Assembly: GCA_004102645.1 (NCBI GenBank) | Contig: CP034928.1 | Span: forward strand, 930,001-994,000 | Reading direction: 5' to 3' | DNA length: 64,000 nucleotides | From: Candidatus Bipolaricaulis sibiricus | GTDB lineage: Bacteria > Bipolaricaulota > Bipolaricaulia > Bipolaricaulales > Bipolaricaulaceae | Part shown: piece by piece, positions 12,788-21,151 of the stretch | How the letters are laid out: each line of letters opens with the position of its first letter | Numbering within the stretch: the stretch's first letter is position 1 | Program-made: the position numbers and the translations under genes | Notes under the pieces: model-generated | Databases searched by the model: none | The model's input: only the letters and a program-made list of their open reading frames with translations | What the model was told of the DNA's origin: nothing

Positions 12788-14326
12788 GTGAAGCGCGTCC
12801 TTGGTGCGGCAAGCGTTCGGGATCTCGACGGGAAGGCCGAAAGTTCCGGCGTCCCCTCCCTTCTCCTCATGGAGTCCGCCGGCCGCGGAGCCGCCGAAGC
12901 GATCCGAACCTGGGCGCCCGACCTCGCCGGGGGACGGATCCTCGCCGTGTGCGGGACGGGAGGAAACGGCGGAGACGCCCTGGCCGCTGCGCGGTGGTTG
13001 GGGCAGTGGGGCGCGGACCCCCGGGCGATCCTCCTCGGCGAGCCCCGCGGCCCGGCCGCCGACCAGGCCGCCGCGTTCCGGGCGTCGTTCCCGAAGAACG
13101 TCGTCCCGGTCGAGGGGGAGGACGACGTCGCCGCCCTCGAGGCGTGGCTCGCAGAGGCGGATCTCGTGCTCGACGGGATCCTCGGGGTCGGGCTGTCCGG
13201 CCCGCCGCGGGGGCGGGCCCGAACGGCGATCGAGGCGGTGGAGGGCTCCCGGCTGCCCGTGGTGGCCATCGATCTCCCATCAGGCCTCGATGCGGACACC
13301 GGGCGGGTCGACGGGCCGACGGTGCGGGCGGCCCTCACGCTCGCCATGGGATGCCTCAAGCCGTGTCACCTCCTCCCCCCGGCAGCGGAGCGGTGCGGCG
13401 AGGTGCGGGTCGTGGACGTGGCCTACCCGGTCGGGGCGTGGGACGAGGTCGACCCCGTGGCCCTCGTTCTGGAGGCGGGCGACGTTCGGGCCCTTCTCCC
13501 CTCCCGACCCCGGTTCGGCCACAAGGGGACGTTCGGGAGGGTCCTCGTCGTGGGGGGCGCGGTGGGGATGGCCGGGGCCGCCGCGCTCGCCGCCCACGGG
13601 GCGCTGCGCGCCGGGGCGGGGTTGGTCCACGTCCTCTGTCCGGAGCCCGTGTACCCGATCGTGGCGTCCCTCGTCCCCGAGGCCCTCGTCCACCCCGGGG
13701 CGGCCGAGGACGGCCAGTTCGCCCCTGAGGCCGCGGAGGAGGCGGTGCGGTGGACGGAAGGGATGGACGTCGTCGTGGTCGGTCCGGGCCTCGGCCGCGG
13801 TCCCGGTCCAGCGGCGATCGTGCAAGCTCTCGTTCAGGCCGGGATCCGGCTCGTCCTCGACGCCGACGCCCTGTTCGCCCTCGCCAGGGAGCCCGAGCTC
13901 CTCGCCGCGAGCCACGGGGAGCTCGTCCTCACCCCCCACCCGGGGGAGTTCGGCCGCCTCGTGGGGACTGACCCCGAGGAGATCGTTCCCGACAAGATCC
14001 GCTGGGCACGGGAGAAGGCGGAGGCGTGGAGGGCGGTCGTCGTCCTCAAAGGGCCCCCCACGGCGATCGCCGACCCGTCGGGTCACGTGCTCCTCTCGAC
14101 GACGGGGAACACCGCCCTCGCCCACGGCGGGTCGGGGGACGTCCTGGCGGGGATGGTCGCCGGTCTGTGGGCTGGGGGGGCGGGCGCAGGGGACGCGGCG
14201 TCCGCCGCAGCGTTCGTCCACGGCCGGGCGGCCGAGCTGCTCGCCGCCACCAGCTCCCCGCGGGCCCTCCTTCCCACCGACCTCCTGGCCGCCCTCCCCG
14301 AGGCGTTCGCCGTGGTCGAGGGTTAG
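12788..14326 (+). CDS. nnr: Bifunctional NAD(P)H-hydrate epimerase/dehydratase
   Basis: A 512-residue repair enzyme for hydrated NADH and NADPH. The N-terminal YjeF_N half (residues about 1-215) has the GNGGDALAAARWL nucleotide loop and the LPSGLDADTGRV motif and epimerises the R form. The C-terminal ribokinase-like half (about 225-510) has VGPGLGRGPG, LTPHPGEFGRL and GNTALAHGGSGDVLAGMV, the ADP-dependent dehydratase signatures. It starts with GTG. A TAGAAT box overlapping the miaA stop lies 6 nt before this start, so it may also have its own leaderless promoter. Confidence 0.95.
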   Translation: MKRVLGAASVRDLDGKAESSGVPSLLLMESAGRGAAEAIRTWAPDLAGGRILAVCGTGGNGGDALAAARWLGQWGADPRAILLGEPRGPAADQAAAFRASFPKNVVPVEGEDDVAALEAWLAEADLVLDGILGVGLSGPPRGRARTAIEAVEGSRLPVVAIDLPSGLDADTGRVDGPTVRAALTLAMGCLKPCHLLPPAAERCGEVRVVDVAYPVGAWDEVDPVALVLEAGDVRALLPSRPRFGHKGTFGRVLVVGGAVGMAGAAALAAHGALRAGAGLVHVLCPEPVYPIVASLVPEALVHPGAAEDGQFAPEAAEEAVRWTEGMDVVVVGPGLGRGPGPAAIVQALVQAGIRLVLDADALFALAREPELLAASHGELVLTPHPGEFGRLVGTDPEEIVPDKIRWAREKAEAWRAVVVLKGPPTAIADPSGHVLLSTTGNTALAHGGSGDVLAGMVAGLWAGGAGAGDAASAAAFVHGRAAELLAATSSPRALLPTDLLAALPEAFAVVEG

Positions 14327-14328
14327 CC

Positions 14329-15108
14329 GTGCCCCTGTTCGACACCCACGCCCACCTCGACTTTCCCCAGTTCGACCGGGACCGGGGTCGGGTTCTCGCC
14401 GCGCTCCGGGCCGAGCGGGTGGCCGTCCTCAACGTGGGAGCCGACCTCCGCTCGTCGGCGGCGTCGCTTGCGCTCGCGCGCCAGCACCCGTTCGTGTTCG
14501 CCGCGTGCGGGGTCCACCCCCACGACGCCCGTACGTTCACCCCCGACGCAGAGCGGGAGCTTTCCGCACTCCTCCGGCAGGGGGCGGTGGCGGTGGGCGA
14601 GTGCGGGCTCGACTTCTACCGCAACCTCTCCCCCCGGGATGCCCAGGTCGCCGCGTTCCGGGCCCAGCTCCGGCTCGCGAAGCGGTTGGATCTCCCCGTC
14701 GTCCTCCACGAGCGCGCGGCGTGGGACACCTTCCTGTCCGTGCTCCGTGACGAAGCCCCCCTGCGGGGGGTGGTCCACGCGTTCTCTGGGGACGCCGGCC
14801 GGGCCGGGGCGATCGCGGACCTCGGCCTCCACCTCGGGATCGGGGGTCCGCTCACCTACGCCCAGAACCACGCCCTGCGCGGGGCCGTGGGAAGCGTCCC
14901 GCTCGACCGGATCGTCATCGAGACGGACGCCCCGTACCTGCCGCCCGAACCGCACCGCGGAAAGCGGAACGACCCAGGGATGGTCCGGCTCGTCGCCGAG
15001 CGGCTTGCCGCCCTGCGGGGGATGCCCGTGGCCGAGCTCGCCGAGGCGACGTGGACCAACGCCTGCCGGCTGCTCGCCGTCGCGCCCCGGTTCGAACCTC
15101 CTGCGTGA
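14329..15108 (+). CDS. tatD: TatD-family metal-dependent deoxyribonuclease
   Basis: A 259-residue TIM-barrel hydrolase. Metal ligands are H7 and H9 (DTHAHLDF), E91 (VGECGLDFYRN), H127 (VVLHERAAWD), H150 (GVVHAFSGD) and the Asp in VIETDAPYLPP. TatD/YcfH proteins are 3'-5' exonucleases or DNases active on damaged or released DNA. GTG 14329 begins 2 nt after the nnr stop and gives the expected MPLFDTHAH opening. It is the last gene of the operon. Confidence 0.93.
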   Translation: MPLFDTHAHLDFPQFDRDRGRVLAALRAERVAVLNVGADLRSSAASLALARQHPFVFAACGVHPHDARTFTPDAERELSALLRQGAVAVGECGLDFYRNLSPRDAQVAAFRAQLRLAKRLDLPVVLHERAAWDTFLSVLRDEAPLRGVVHAFSGDAGRAGAIADLGLHLGIGGPLTYAQNHALRGAVGSVPLDRIVIETDAPYLPPEPHRGKRNDPGMVRLVAERLAALRGMPVAELAEATWTNACRLLAVAPRFEPPA

Positions 15109-15477
15109 GAGACCGCCACCCAGCCACCGGACCGGAGGGCAAGGCCGGGTCCCGACGGGAACCAGGGGCTCTTCCGCCGAGCACGCGGAGATCGCGGAGA
15201 GACCCGGGAACCGCCCCCCAAGGACACGAAGAGCACGACGGGATCGTGGGTGCAAGATCGAGCAGCCGGTGCGGGAACCCTGCCTACGGCGGGCAGGGAT
15301 GGGGCGAGACCGACCTTCCGGAGGGGTGGCTGCGCGGCCCACGCCCCCGTCCTTCTCCGCTCCCCCCGTGGGGGAAGAGGGTTGGGGTAACGGGGGATTC
15401 TCCTGTTCAGTTCAAGCGTATGATCACCTCGACCATCGCACGGGTGCCGCGGCCGCCGCACGTACTCCCACGGGCTC
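15109..15477. other. Intergenic region with short inverted repeats
   Basis: 369 bases between the convergent tatD and radC genes. I see no gene. It contains CCCTGCC/GGCAGGG around position 15280-15300, CTCCCCCCGTGGGGGAAG near 15360, and quasi-repeats around ACGCGGAGATCGCGGAG and GACACGAAGAGCACGA. These look like remnants of dispersed palindromic repeats and may also terminate both transcripts. Confidence 0.45.
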
Positions 15478-16146
15478 CTAGGGGATGCAGCCCCGCTCCC
15501 GGAGCGAGGTGTGGCCCGTCTTCGTGAGGATGAGGTGGTCGAGGACCTCGATCCCAAGGATCTTCCCCGCCTCGACGAGCTGCCGGGTGAGGGTGAGGTC
15601 GTCCGCGCTCGGCTCGAGGTTTCCCGACGGGTGGTTGTGGGCCAAGATCACCGCCGCCGCCCGGTCGGCGATCGCGTCGGCGAACACCTCGCGGGGGTGG
15701 ACCGGGCTCGAGGTGAGAAGCCCCACCGTGACCACACGGGCCTCGATCACCTCGTGGGCCCCGTTGAGGGTGAGGGCCATGAAGTGCTCCTGCTTTCGAT
15801 CGCGGATCGTGGCAAAGTAGGGAAGCGCGTCCGCGGGGGTCGCGATCCGGCCCGGCCCGCGCTGGAAGTGGCGACGGGCGAGTTCCAGGGCAGCCAGGAT
15901 CTGGCACGCCTTGGCCTCCCCCACGCCGGCGAACCGGGTGAGCTCGGCCAGTCCCCACCGCCCGAGGTTGGGACCGGCCTCCCGCAGAAGGGCTGCCGCG
16001 AGCTCGACCGCGCTCTTGCCCTTCGTCCCGGTGTGGATGAGGACCGCGAGGAGCTCGGCGTCGGACAGGGCCTGGGCCCCCCGGGCGCGGAGCTTTTCCC
16101 GCGGCCGCTCGAACTCAGGCAGGTCCTTGATCCGCTTCGGGCCCAT
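15478..16146 (-). CDS. radC: RadC/JAB-domain DNA repair-like protein
   Basis: A 222-residue protein with an N-terminal helix-hairpin-helix region (LTRFAGVGEAKACQILAALELARR) and a C-terminal JAMM metalloprotease-like fold with the HxHx7Sx2D signature HNHPSGNLEPSADD. The family was historically linked to recombination repair, but this role is not established; the JAMM site suggests a metal-dependent hydrolase. It is a single gene convergent with tatD and divergent from the GH57 gene. Confidence 0.92.
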   Translation of the reverse strand: MGPKRIKDLPEFERPREKLRARGAQALSDAELLAVLIHTGTKGKSAVELAAALLREAGPNLGRWGLAELTRFAGVGEAKACQILAALELARRHFQRGPGRIATPADALPYFATIRDRKQEHFMALTLNGAHEVIEARVVTVGLLTSSPVHPREVFADAIADRAAAVILAHNHPSGNLEPSADDLTLTRQLVEAGKILGIEVLDHLILTKTGHTSLRERGCIP

Positions 16147-16248
16147 CGCTCGTGGATCATGCCCGGTTGCTGAACGGTCCTCAACGCAGGCTCACCCACC
16201 GGCCGCCAGCGGTTGCTCGGCGCGGGAACGCCGCTACCATGCGGGAAC

Positions 16249-17757
16249 ATGACGACCCAGGTTCACGTCGCGTTCCTGTGGCATATGCACCAGCCGTGGT
16301 ACGCCCTCCCGGGTGACGCCGTGAACCTCCTCCCCTGGACCCGCCTCCGCGCGGTCAAGGACTACACGGACATGGCCGCCTGGCTCGAACGGTCCCCGGT
16401 CCCGGTGACGGTCAACTTCACCCCCTCCCTCACCGAGCAGCTGCGCCGGTACGCCGAGGGGACGCTCCTCGATCGCTACCTCCCGTCCCGGGGGGATCGG
16501 GAGGCGATGGCCGACCTCCGCGCGGGGCACGTCCCGCTGCCGGTGGGGCGGCGCGGGCTTCCTGTTCCTGACCTCGCCCGGATCCGCGCCGCGAAGGGGG
16601 AAGACGGGGATCGAACTCTCCTCGGGTGGTCCCTCCTCGCCTGGCTCGGTCAGTCCGTCTTGGACGCGGAACCAGGCCTGCGCGAGCTCTGGGAGCGGGG
16701 GGTGTTCTCCCGGGCGGACCTCGCCGCGCTCGAGGGACGCCACCTCGAGCTCGTGGCGGGGATCCTCCCCCGCTACCGCCGCCTCGCCGCCGACGGGACG
16801 ATCGAGCTCACGGCGACGCCGTTCTACCACCCGATCCTCCCGCTCCTGGTCGACACGGCGGCGGCGCGGCGGTCGCAGCCCCATGACGAGCTCCCCGCCT
16901 TCTCCGCTCCGGACGACGCCCGGGACCAGGTCCACCGCGCCCTCGACCACCACGCGGCGACCTTCGGGCGGCGGCCGCAGGGGATGTGGCCCGCCGAGGG
17001 AGCGGTGAGCGCCGACGCCGCCGGTCTGTTCGCCGGGCAGCGGGTGGGCTGGATCGCCACCGACGGGGGGATCCTCGCCCGGTCGCTCGGCCGTGCCCCC
17101 ACGCCGCACGAGCTCCACCGCCCGTGGCGGTTGGCCACGCCCGGCGGCGAGATCACGATCGTGTTCCGGGACACGTTCCTCTCGAACCGGATCAGCTTCG
17201 ACTACGGCGCCTGGCGGCCGGAGGACGCGGCGGCGGACCTCCTCGGCCGGTTCCAGGAGGTCGGCCGCTCCTGGCACGGCGCCCCGCCCCTCGTCCTCAT
17301 CGCGATGGACGGGGAGAACGCGTGGGAGTTCTTCGATCGGAACGGGGAGCCGTTCTTCGCCGCCCTCTATCGCGCCCTGGGCAGGACCCCCGGGATTGTG
17401 CCGACGACGGTGTCGGGCTACCTCGCCCGATTCGGCACCGAGGGGATGCTCGGCGACCTGTGGGCCGGGTCGTGGATCGACGCCGACTTCCGCACCTGGA
17501 TCGGCCACCCAGCCCAGAACCGCGCGTGGACCCTCCTCGCCGGGGCGCGGCAGGCGGTGGCCGACGCCCCCCCCGGCCCGGCCCGCGACCGGGCCCGGGA
17601 ACACCTCCTCGTCGCCGAGGGGAGCGACTGGTTCTGGTGGTACGGCCCCCACCACTCCTCTCTCCACGAGCCCCTGTTCGATCGCCTGTTTCGGGCGCAC
17701 GTCGCTGCCGCGTATCGCGAGCTCGGGCACGGCGTGCCCCCGGGACTCGCCGTGTAG
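16249..17757 (+). CDS. Glycoside hydrolase family 57 protein
   Basis: A 502-residue (beta/alpha)7-barrel enzyme acting on alpha-glucans. The start HVAFLWHMHQP is the first GH57 region. The nucleophile is Glu250 in MWPAEGAVS and the general acid/base is Asp354 in LIAMDGENAWEFF. The C-terminal alpha-helical part (WAGSWIDADFRTWIG, GSDWFWWYG) is typical of the amylopullulanase/4-alpha-glucanotransferase-like branch. ATG 16249 is chosen although the upstream frame is open, because a TACCAT box lies 8 nt before it, suggesting a leaderless message. It precedes glgC, so a role in glycogen or maltodextrin metabolism is likely; exact specificity is not deducible. Confidence 0.9.
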   Translation: MTTQVHVAFLWHMHQPWYALPGDAVNLLPWTRLRAVKDYTDMAAWLERSPVPVTVNFTPSLTEQLRRYAEGTLLDRYLPSRGDREAMADLRAGHVPLPVGRRGLPVPDLARIRAAKGEDGDRTLLGWSLLAWLGQSVLDAEPGLRELWERGVFSRADLAALEGRHLELVAGILPRYRRLAADGTIELTATPFYHPILPLLVDTAAARRSQPHDELPAFSAPDDARDQVHRALDHHAATFGRRPQGMWPAEGAVSADAAGLFAGQRVGWIATDGGILARSLGRAPTPHELHRPWRLATPGGEITIVFRDTFLSNRISFDYGAWRPEDAAADLLGRFQEVGRSWHGAPPLVLIAMDGENAWEFFDRNGEPFFAALYRALGRTPGIVPTTVSGYLARFGTEGMLGDLWAGSWIDADFRTWIGHPAQNRAWTLLAGARQAVADAPPGPARDRAREHLLVAEGSDWFWWYGPHHSSLHEPLFDRLFRAHVAAAYRELGHGVPPGLAV

Positions 17758-17820
17758 GCATGCGCCCGAGGCGTCCCGGGAGTACATTCTTCCCGTGACC
17801 CCACGGCGAGGGAGAGGACG

Positions 17821-19047
17821 ATGACCCAGGTGCTCACGTTCGTGATGGCCGGTGGTCGGGGCGAGCGGCTGCACCCCCTCACCCGCGATCGGGCGAAGCC
17901 CGCGGTTCCGTTTGCCGGGCTGTACCGGATCATCGACTTCACGCTCACGAACTGCCTCCACTCCGGGCTCCGCCACATCCTCGTCCTCACCCAGTACAAG
18001 TCGCTGTCGCTTGAGCGCCACCTCCACCACGGGTGGAGCCTGTTCAGCCAGGCACTGGGGGAGTTCCTGATCGCGGTGCCGCCGCAGCAACGGACCGCGG
18101 AGCACTGGTACCTCGGGACCGCGGACGCAATCTGGCAGAACTGGTATTCGGTCGAACGCTTCGCGATGGAACGGGGGGCTCCGAACGCGATCCTCATCCT
18201 GGCCGGAGATCACGTGTACAAGATGGACTACCGCCCGATGGTTCAGTTTCATCGGGAGCACGACGCGGACCTCACGGTGGGTGTCCTCTCCGTCCCGCTT
18301 CCCGAGGCCGCGGGGCAGCTCGGGGTGCTCGCTGTGGACGAAGGGCTCCGCGTCCAACGATTCCAGGAGAAGCCGGCCGAGCCTGCCCCGTCGCCCGAGA
18401 ACCCCGCGGTGTGCCTCGCCTCGATGGGGATCTACGTGTTCCGCCCGGAGGTCCTTGCCCGGAGGCTCGAGGAAGACGCCGCAATCCCAACCTCGTCGCA
18501 CGATTTCGGTAAGGACGTGATCAACCGAATGGTGGGGGAGGACCGGGTGTTCGCGTTCCCGTTCGAGCGTGGAAACAGGAACCCCGTTCCCTACTGGCGC
18601 GACGTGGGAACGCTCGATGCCTACTGGGAGGCCCACATGGACCTCGTGGCGATCACCCCTTTGTTCAACCTCTACGACCGGGAGTGGCCGATCCATACCT
18701 ACCACGAACCATGGCCGCCCGCAAAGACGGTTCACGAGGAACCCGGACGGACGGGAACGGCGGTGAGCTCGCTCCTCTCACCGGGGTGCATCGTGTCCGG
18801 ATCGACCGTGGTGCGGTCCATTCTGTCGCCCGGCGTGCGGGTCAACAGCTTCGCCACCGTCGAGGAGTCGGTCCTTCTGTCCGGGGTCGACGTGGGTCGC
18901 GGGGCGCGGGTCCGACGGACAATCGTGGACAAGGGGGCACGCATCCCGCCTGGGGAGAGCGTCGGCTACAATGTCGACCAGGACAGGGAGCGGTTCACCG
19001 TCACCGACCGGGGGATCGTGGTCATCCCCAAGGAAGCTCGCTTCTAG
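17821..19047 (+). CDS. glgC: Glucose-1-phosphate adenylyltransferase
   Basis: A 408-residue enzyme making ADP-glucose, the glucosyl donor for glycogen synthesis. The nucleotidyltransferase motif MAGGRGERLHPLTRDRAKPA is at the N-terminus; YLGTADAIWQNW, GDHVYKMDY and VPYWRDVGTLDAYWEAH mark substrate sites; the C-terminal third is a left-handed beta-helix (SSLLSPGCIVSGSTV, SILSPGVRV, SVLLSGVDVGRGA). GAGGGAGAGG precedes the ATG. It lies 63 nt after the GH57 gene with a TACATT box between them, and upstream of aldolase and phosphofructokinase, so carbon storage and glycolysis genes are grouped. Confidence 0.95.
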   Translation: MTQVLTFVMAGGRGERLHPLTRDRAKPAVPFAGLYRIIDFTLTNCLHSGLRHILVLTQYKSLSLERHLHHGWSLFSQALGEFLIAVPPQQRTAEHWYLGTADAIWQNWYSVERFAMERGAPNAILILAGDHVYKMDYRPMVQFHREHDADLTVGVLSVPLPEAAGQLGVLAVDEGLRVQRFQEKPAEPAPSPENPAVCLASMGIYVFRPEVLARRLEEDAAIPTSSHDFGKDVINRMVGEDRVFAFPFERGNRNPVPYWRDVGTLDAYWEAHMDLVAITPLFNLYDREWPIHTYHEPWPPAKTVHEEPGRTGTAVSSLLSPGCIVSGSTVVRSILSPGVRVNSFATVEESVLLSGVDVGRGARVRRTIVDKGARIPPGESVGYNVDQDRERFTVTDRGIVVIPKEARF

Positions 19048-19075
19048 CGGTATCATTTCTGGAGGAGGTTCGCCT

Positions 19076-20074
19076 ATGCCCTACTGGGGAGGCAAGGAAC
19101 TGGAACAGGTCTACCGCCGTGCCCAAGAGGACGGGTTCGCTCTTGTGGCCAGCAATTTCTCCGAGCCGAACACGCTGCTGGGGGTGCTCGCCGCGCACGA
19201 GGAGGCGAAAAGCGATCTTCTCGTTCAGGTGACGACGGGAGCCGCCAAGTACGCGGGAGGGGGAAAGCCACTCGCGGGACTGCGCGCCTTGGTCCGCTAC
19301 GTGCAGGCTGTGGCCGCTGAAGCCACGGTCGGTGTGTTCGTGAACCTGGACCACGTTACCCCGGACAGCGTCGACTCGTTCATCCGGCCTGCCCTTGCGG
19401 AGGGCCTTTGTTCGTCGGTGATGATCGATGCGTCGGCGCTCCCGTTCGAGGACAACATTCGTGCCACGCGAGCTGTGGTTGAACTCGCCCGCCCGTACGG
19501 CGTTCTCGTCGAGGGAGAGCTCGGCGTGATCCGAGGAGTGGAGGACCACATCGTCGCCGACGAGGCCTTCTACACTGATCCCGAGCAAGCCGTGGAGTTC
19601 GTCCGCGCCACTGGGGTGGACCTCCTCGCCGTGTCCGTGGGGACCGAGCATGGGGTGTCGGTGGGAAGGGAGCTAGTCCTCCGTCCTGACCTCGCGCGGG
19701 AGATCCGCGATCGACTGCGAGGGGCGGGGCTGGCCCGGCCCCTTGTCCTCCACGGAGCGTCGGGGCTGTCTACGGACCAAGTGCGGACCCTGGTCGCGGC
19801 AGGGGTGTGCAAGGTGAACAAGGACACGACTTACCAGTACGTGTACGCCGCGACGGCAGCGCGGTTCCTGGACAAGCACGCGAGCCAGATCCTCCCCCCG
19901 GCCGGTGTTGTGTTCGACCCGATCACGTTTGACGCGGCGGGGGTGCCCTGGAGACCGAACAAGAAGCTGTTCGATCCGCGGGTGCTCGGCAAGGAGATCC
20001 AGGGTGCGATCCGCGCGGTGGCGTTGGAGATGATCACCCAAGTGGGTTCGGGAGGACGATCGATCCATGGCTAG
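19076..20074 (+). CDS. Class II fructose-bisphosphate aldolase family protein
   Basis: A 332-residue TIM-barrel metal-dependent aldolase. Asp92-His93 in NLDHVTPDS supply a catalytic acid and a zinc ligand; further ligands are Glu in VEGELGVIRGVEDH and His in LHGASGLSTDQV; the phosphate loop includes GVCKVNKDTTYQ. It probably cleaves fructose 1,6-bisphosphate, given that phosphofructokinase overlaps its end by 8 nt, but tagatose- or ketose-bisphosphate specificity cannot be ruled out. GGAGGAGG lies well placed before ATG 19076. Confidence 0.9.
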   Translation: MPYWGGKELEQVYRRAQEDGFALVASNFSEPNTLLGVLAAHEEAKSDLLVQVTTGAAKYAGGGKPLAGLRALVRYVQAVAAEATVGVFVNLDHVTPDSVDSFIRPALAEGLCSSVMIDASALPFEDNIRATRAVVELARPYGVLVEGELGVIRGVEDHIVADEAFYTDPEQAVEFVRATGVDLLAVSVGTEHGVSVGRELVLRPDLAREIRDRLRGAGLARPLVLHGASGLSTDQVRTLVAAGVCKVNKDTTYQYVYAATAARFLDKHASQILPPAGVVFDPITFDAAGVPWRPNKKLFDPRVLGKEIQGAIRAVALEMITQVGSGGRSIHG

Positions 20075-21146
20075 TGTGAAGCGCATCGGGGTTCTGACGG
20101 GAGGCGGGGACTCCCCGGGAATCAACGCGGCGATCCGCGCCATCGTGCGCCGGGCCAAACCTCTCGGGCTCGACGTTGTCGGGTTCCGGGACGGATGGCG
20201 GGGGGCAGTCGAAGATGATCTCGTTCCGTTGGGCCTTCCCGATGTAGGAGGGATCCTCCACGTGGGGGGTACGATCCTCGGCACGTCGCGAACGAATCCG
20301 TTCCAGAAGGACCCGACCACGGGTACCTGGACGCCCACTCCGAAGGTGGAGCGGATCTTGGATACCCTGAAGCGACGCCGCGTCGATGTGTTGATCCCTA
20401 TCGGCGGCGATGACACGCTCGGTGTGGCGCACCGCCTCGCCTCTCACGGGGTGCAGGCGGTGGGCATTCCCCAGACGATCGACAACGACATCGCGGGCAC
20501 CGACTACGCGATCGGCTTTCACTCAGCACTAGCGGTGGTCACGGAGGCCCTCGATCGGCTCCACACCACAGCCCACGCCCACCACCGGGTCCTCATCGTG
20601 GAAGTCATGGGCCGCGATTCTGGTTGGATCGCGATCCTGGGCGGCCTGGCCGGCGGCGCGGATGTGATCCTCGCTCCCGAGGAACCGTTCTCGGTCGCGG
20701 AGGTCCGGGAGGCCCTGCAGCGGCGGCTTGATACAGGTCGACGGTTCTCGATCATCGTGGTGGCCGAGGGAGCCCGCCCGGTCGAGCTTGGCTCCCTGCC
20801 GCTCGCCGCCGAGGGTCGGGTCGACGCATTCGGTCACCCCCAGCTCGGCGGAATCGGATACTGGCTCGCTGCGGAGCTGGAGAAGACAGGACTGCCTCTC
20901 ACCCCACGGGTGACGGTCCTCTCCTACCTCCAGCGGGGGGGGGTCACCACACCCACGGATCGTCTGCTCGCGACCCGCCTCGGGGTTGCCGCTGTGGAGT
21001 TCGCCATCGCCGGCAAGTACGATGTGATGGCCGCATTGCGCGGTCTGAGCGTAGTTGCGGTGCCCTTGGCTGAGGCACTGGCGGGCTGTCCGAAGGCGGT
21101 CAGCCCCGAGTTCCTCGACCTGGCACGGAACATGGGAGTGAGGTGA
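20067..21146 (+). CDS. pfkA: 6-phosphofructokinase, phosphoryl donor uncertain (ATP or PPi)
   Basis: A 359-residue phosphofructokinase with TGGGDSPGINAAIR, the catalytic TIDND (residues 137-141), MGRDSGW and LQRGG motifs. The donor-site signatures are mixed. Asp116 in GGDDT replaces the Gly104 (E. coli numbering) of ATP enzymes, as in PPi-dependent enzymes. Residue 136 in PQTIDND is Gln, where ATP enzymes have Gly and PPi enzymes usually Lys. PPi use is plausible because ppdK is also in the window. The gene overlaps the aldolase stop codon and the following protease gene, so it belongs to the same transcript. Confidence 0.9.
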   Translation: MASVKRIGVLTGGGDSPGINAAIRAIVRRAKPLGLDVVGFRDGWRGAVEDDLVPLGLPDVGGILHVGGTILGTSRTNPFQKDPTTGTWTPTPKVERILDTLKRRRVDVLIPIGGDDTLGVAHRLASHGVQAVGIPQTIDNDIAGTDYAIGFHSALAVVTEALDRLHTTAHAHHRVLIVEVMGRDSGWIAILGGLAGGADVILAPEEPFSVAEVREALQRRLDTGRRFSIIVVAEGARPVELGSLPLAAEGRVDAFGHPQLGGIGYWLAAELEKTGLPLTPRVTVLSYLQRGGVTTPTDRLLATRLGVAAVEFAIAGKYDVMAALRGLSVVAVPLAEALAGCPKAVSPEFLDLARNMGVR

Positions 21147-21151
21147 GCAGC

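Noticed and set aside
16234-18735. An 833-codon minus-strand open frame across the GH57 and glgC genes
   Set aside because: It is the antisense shadow of two well-supported GC-rich genes and shows no domain.
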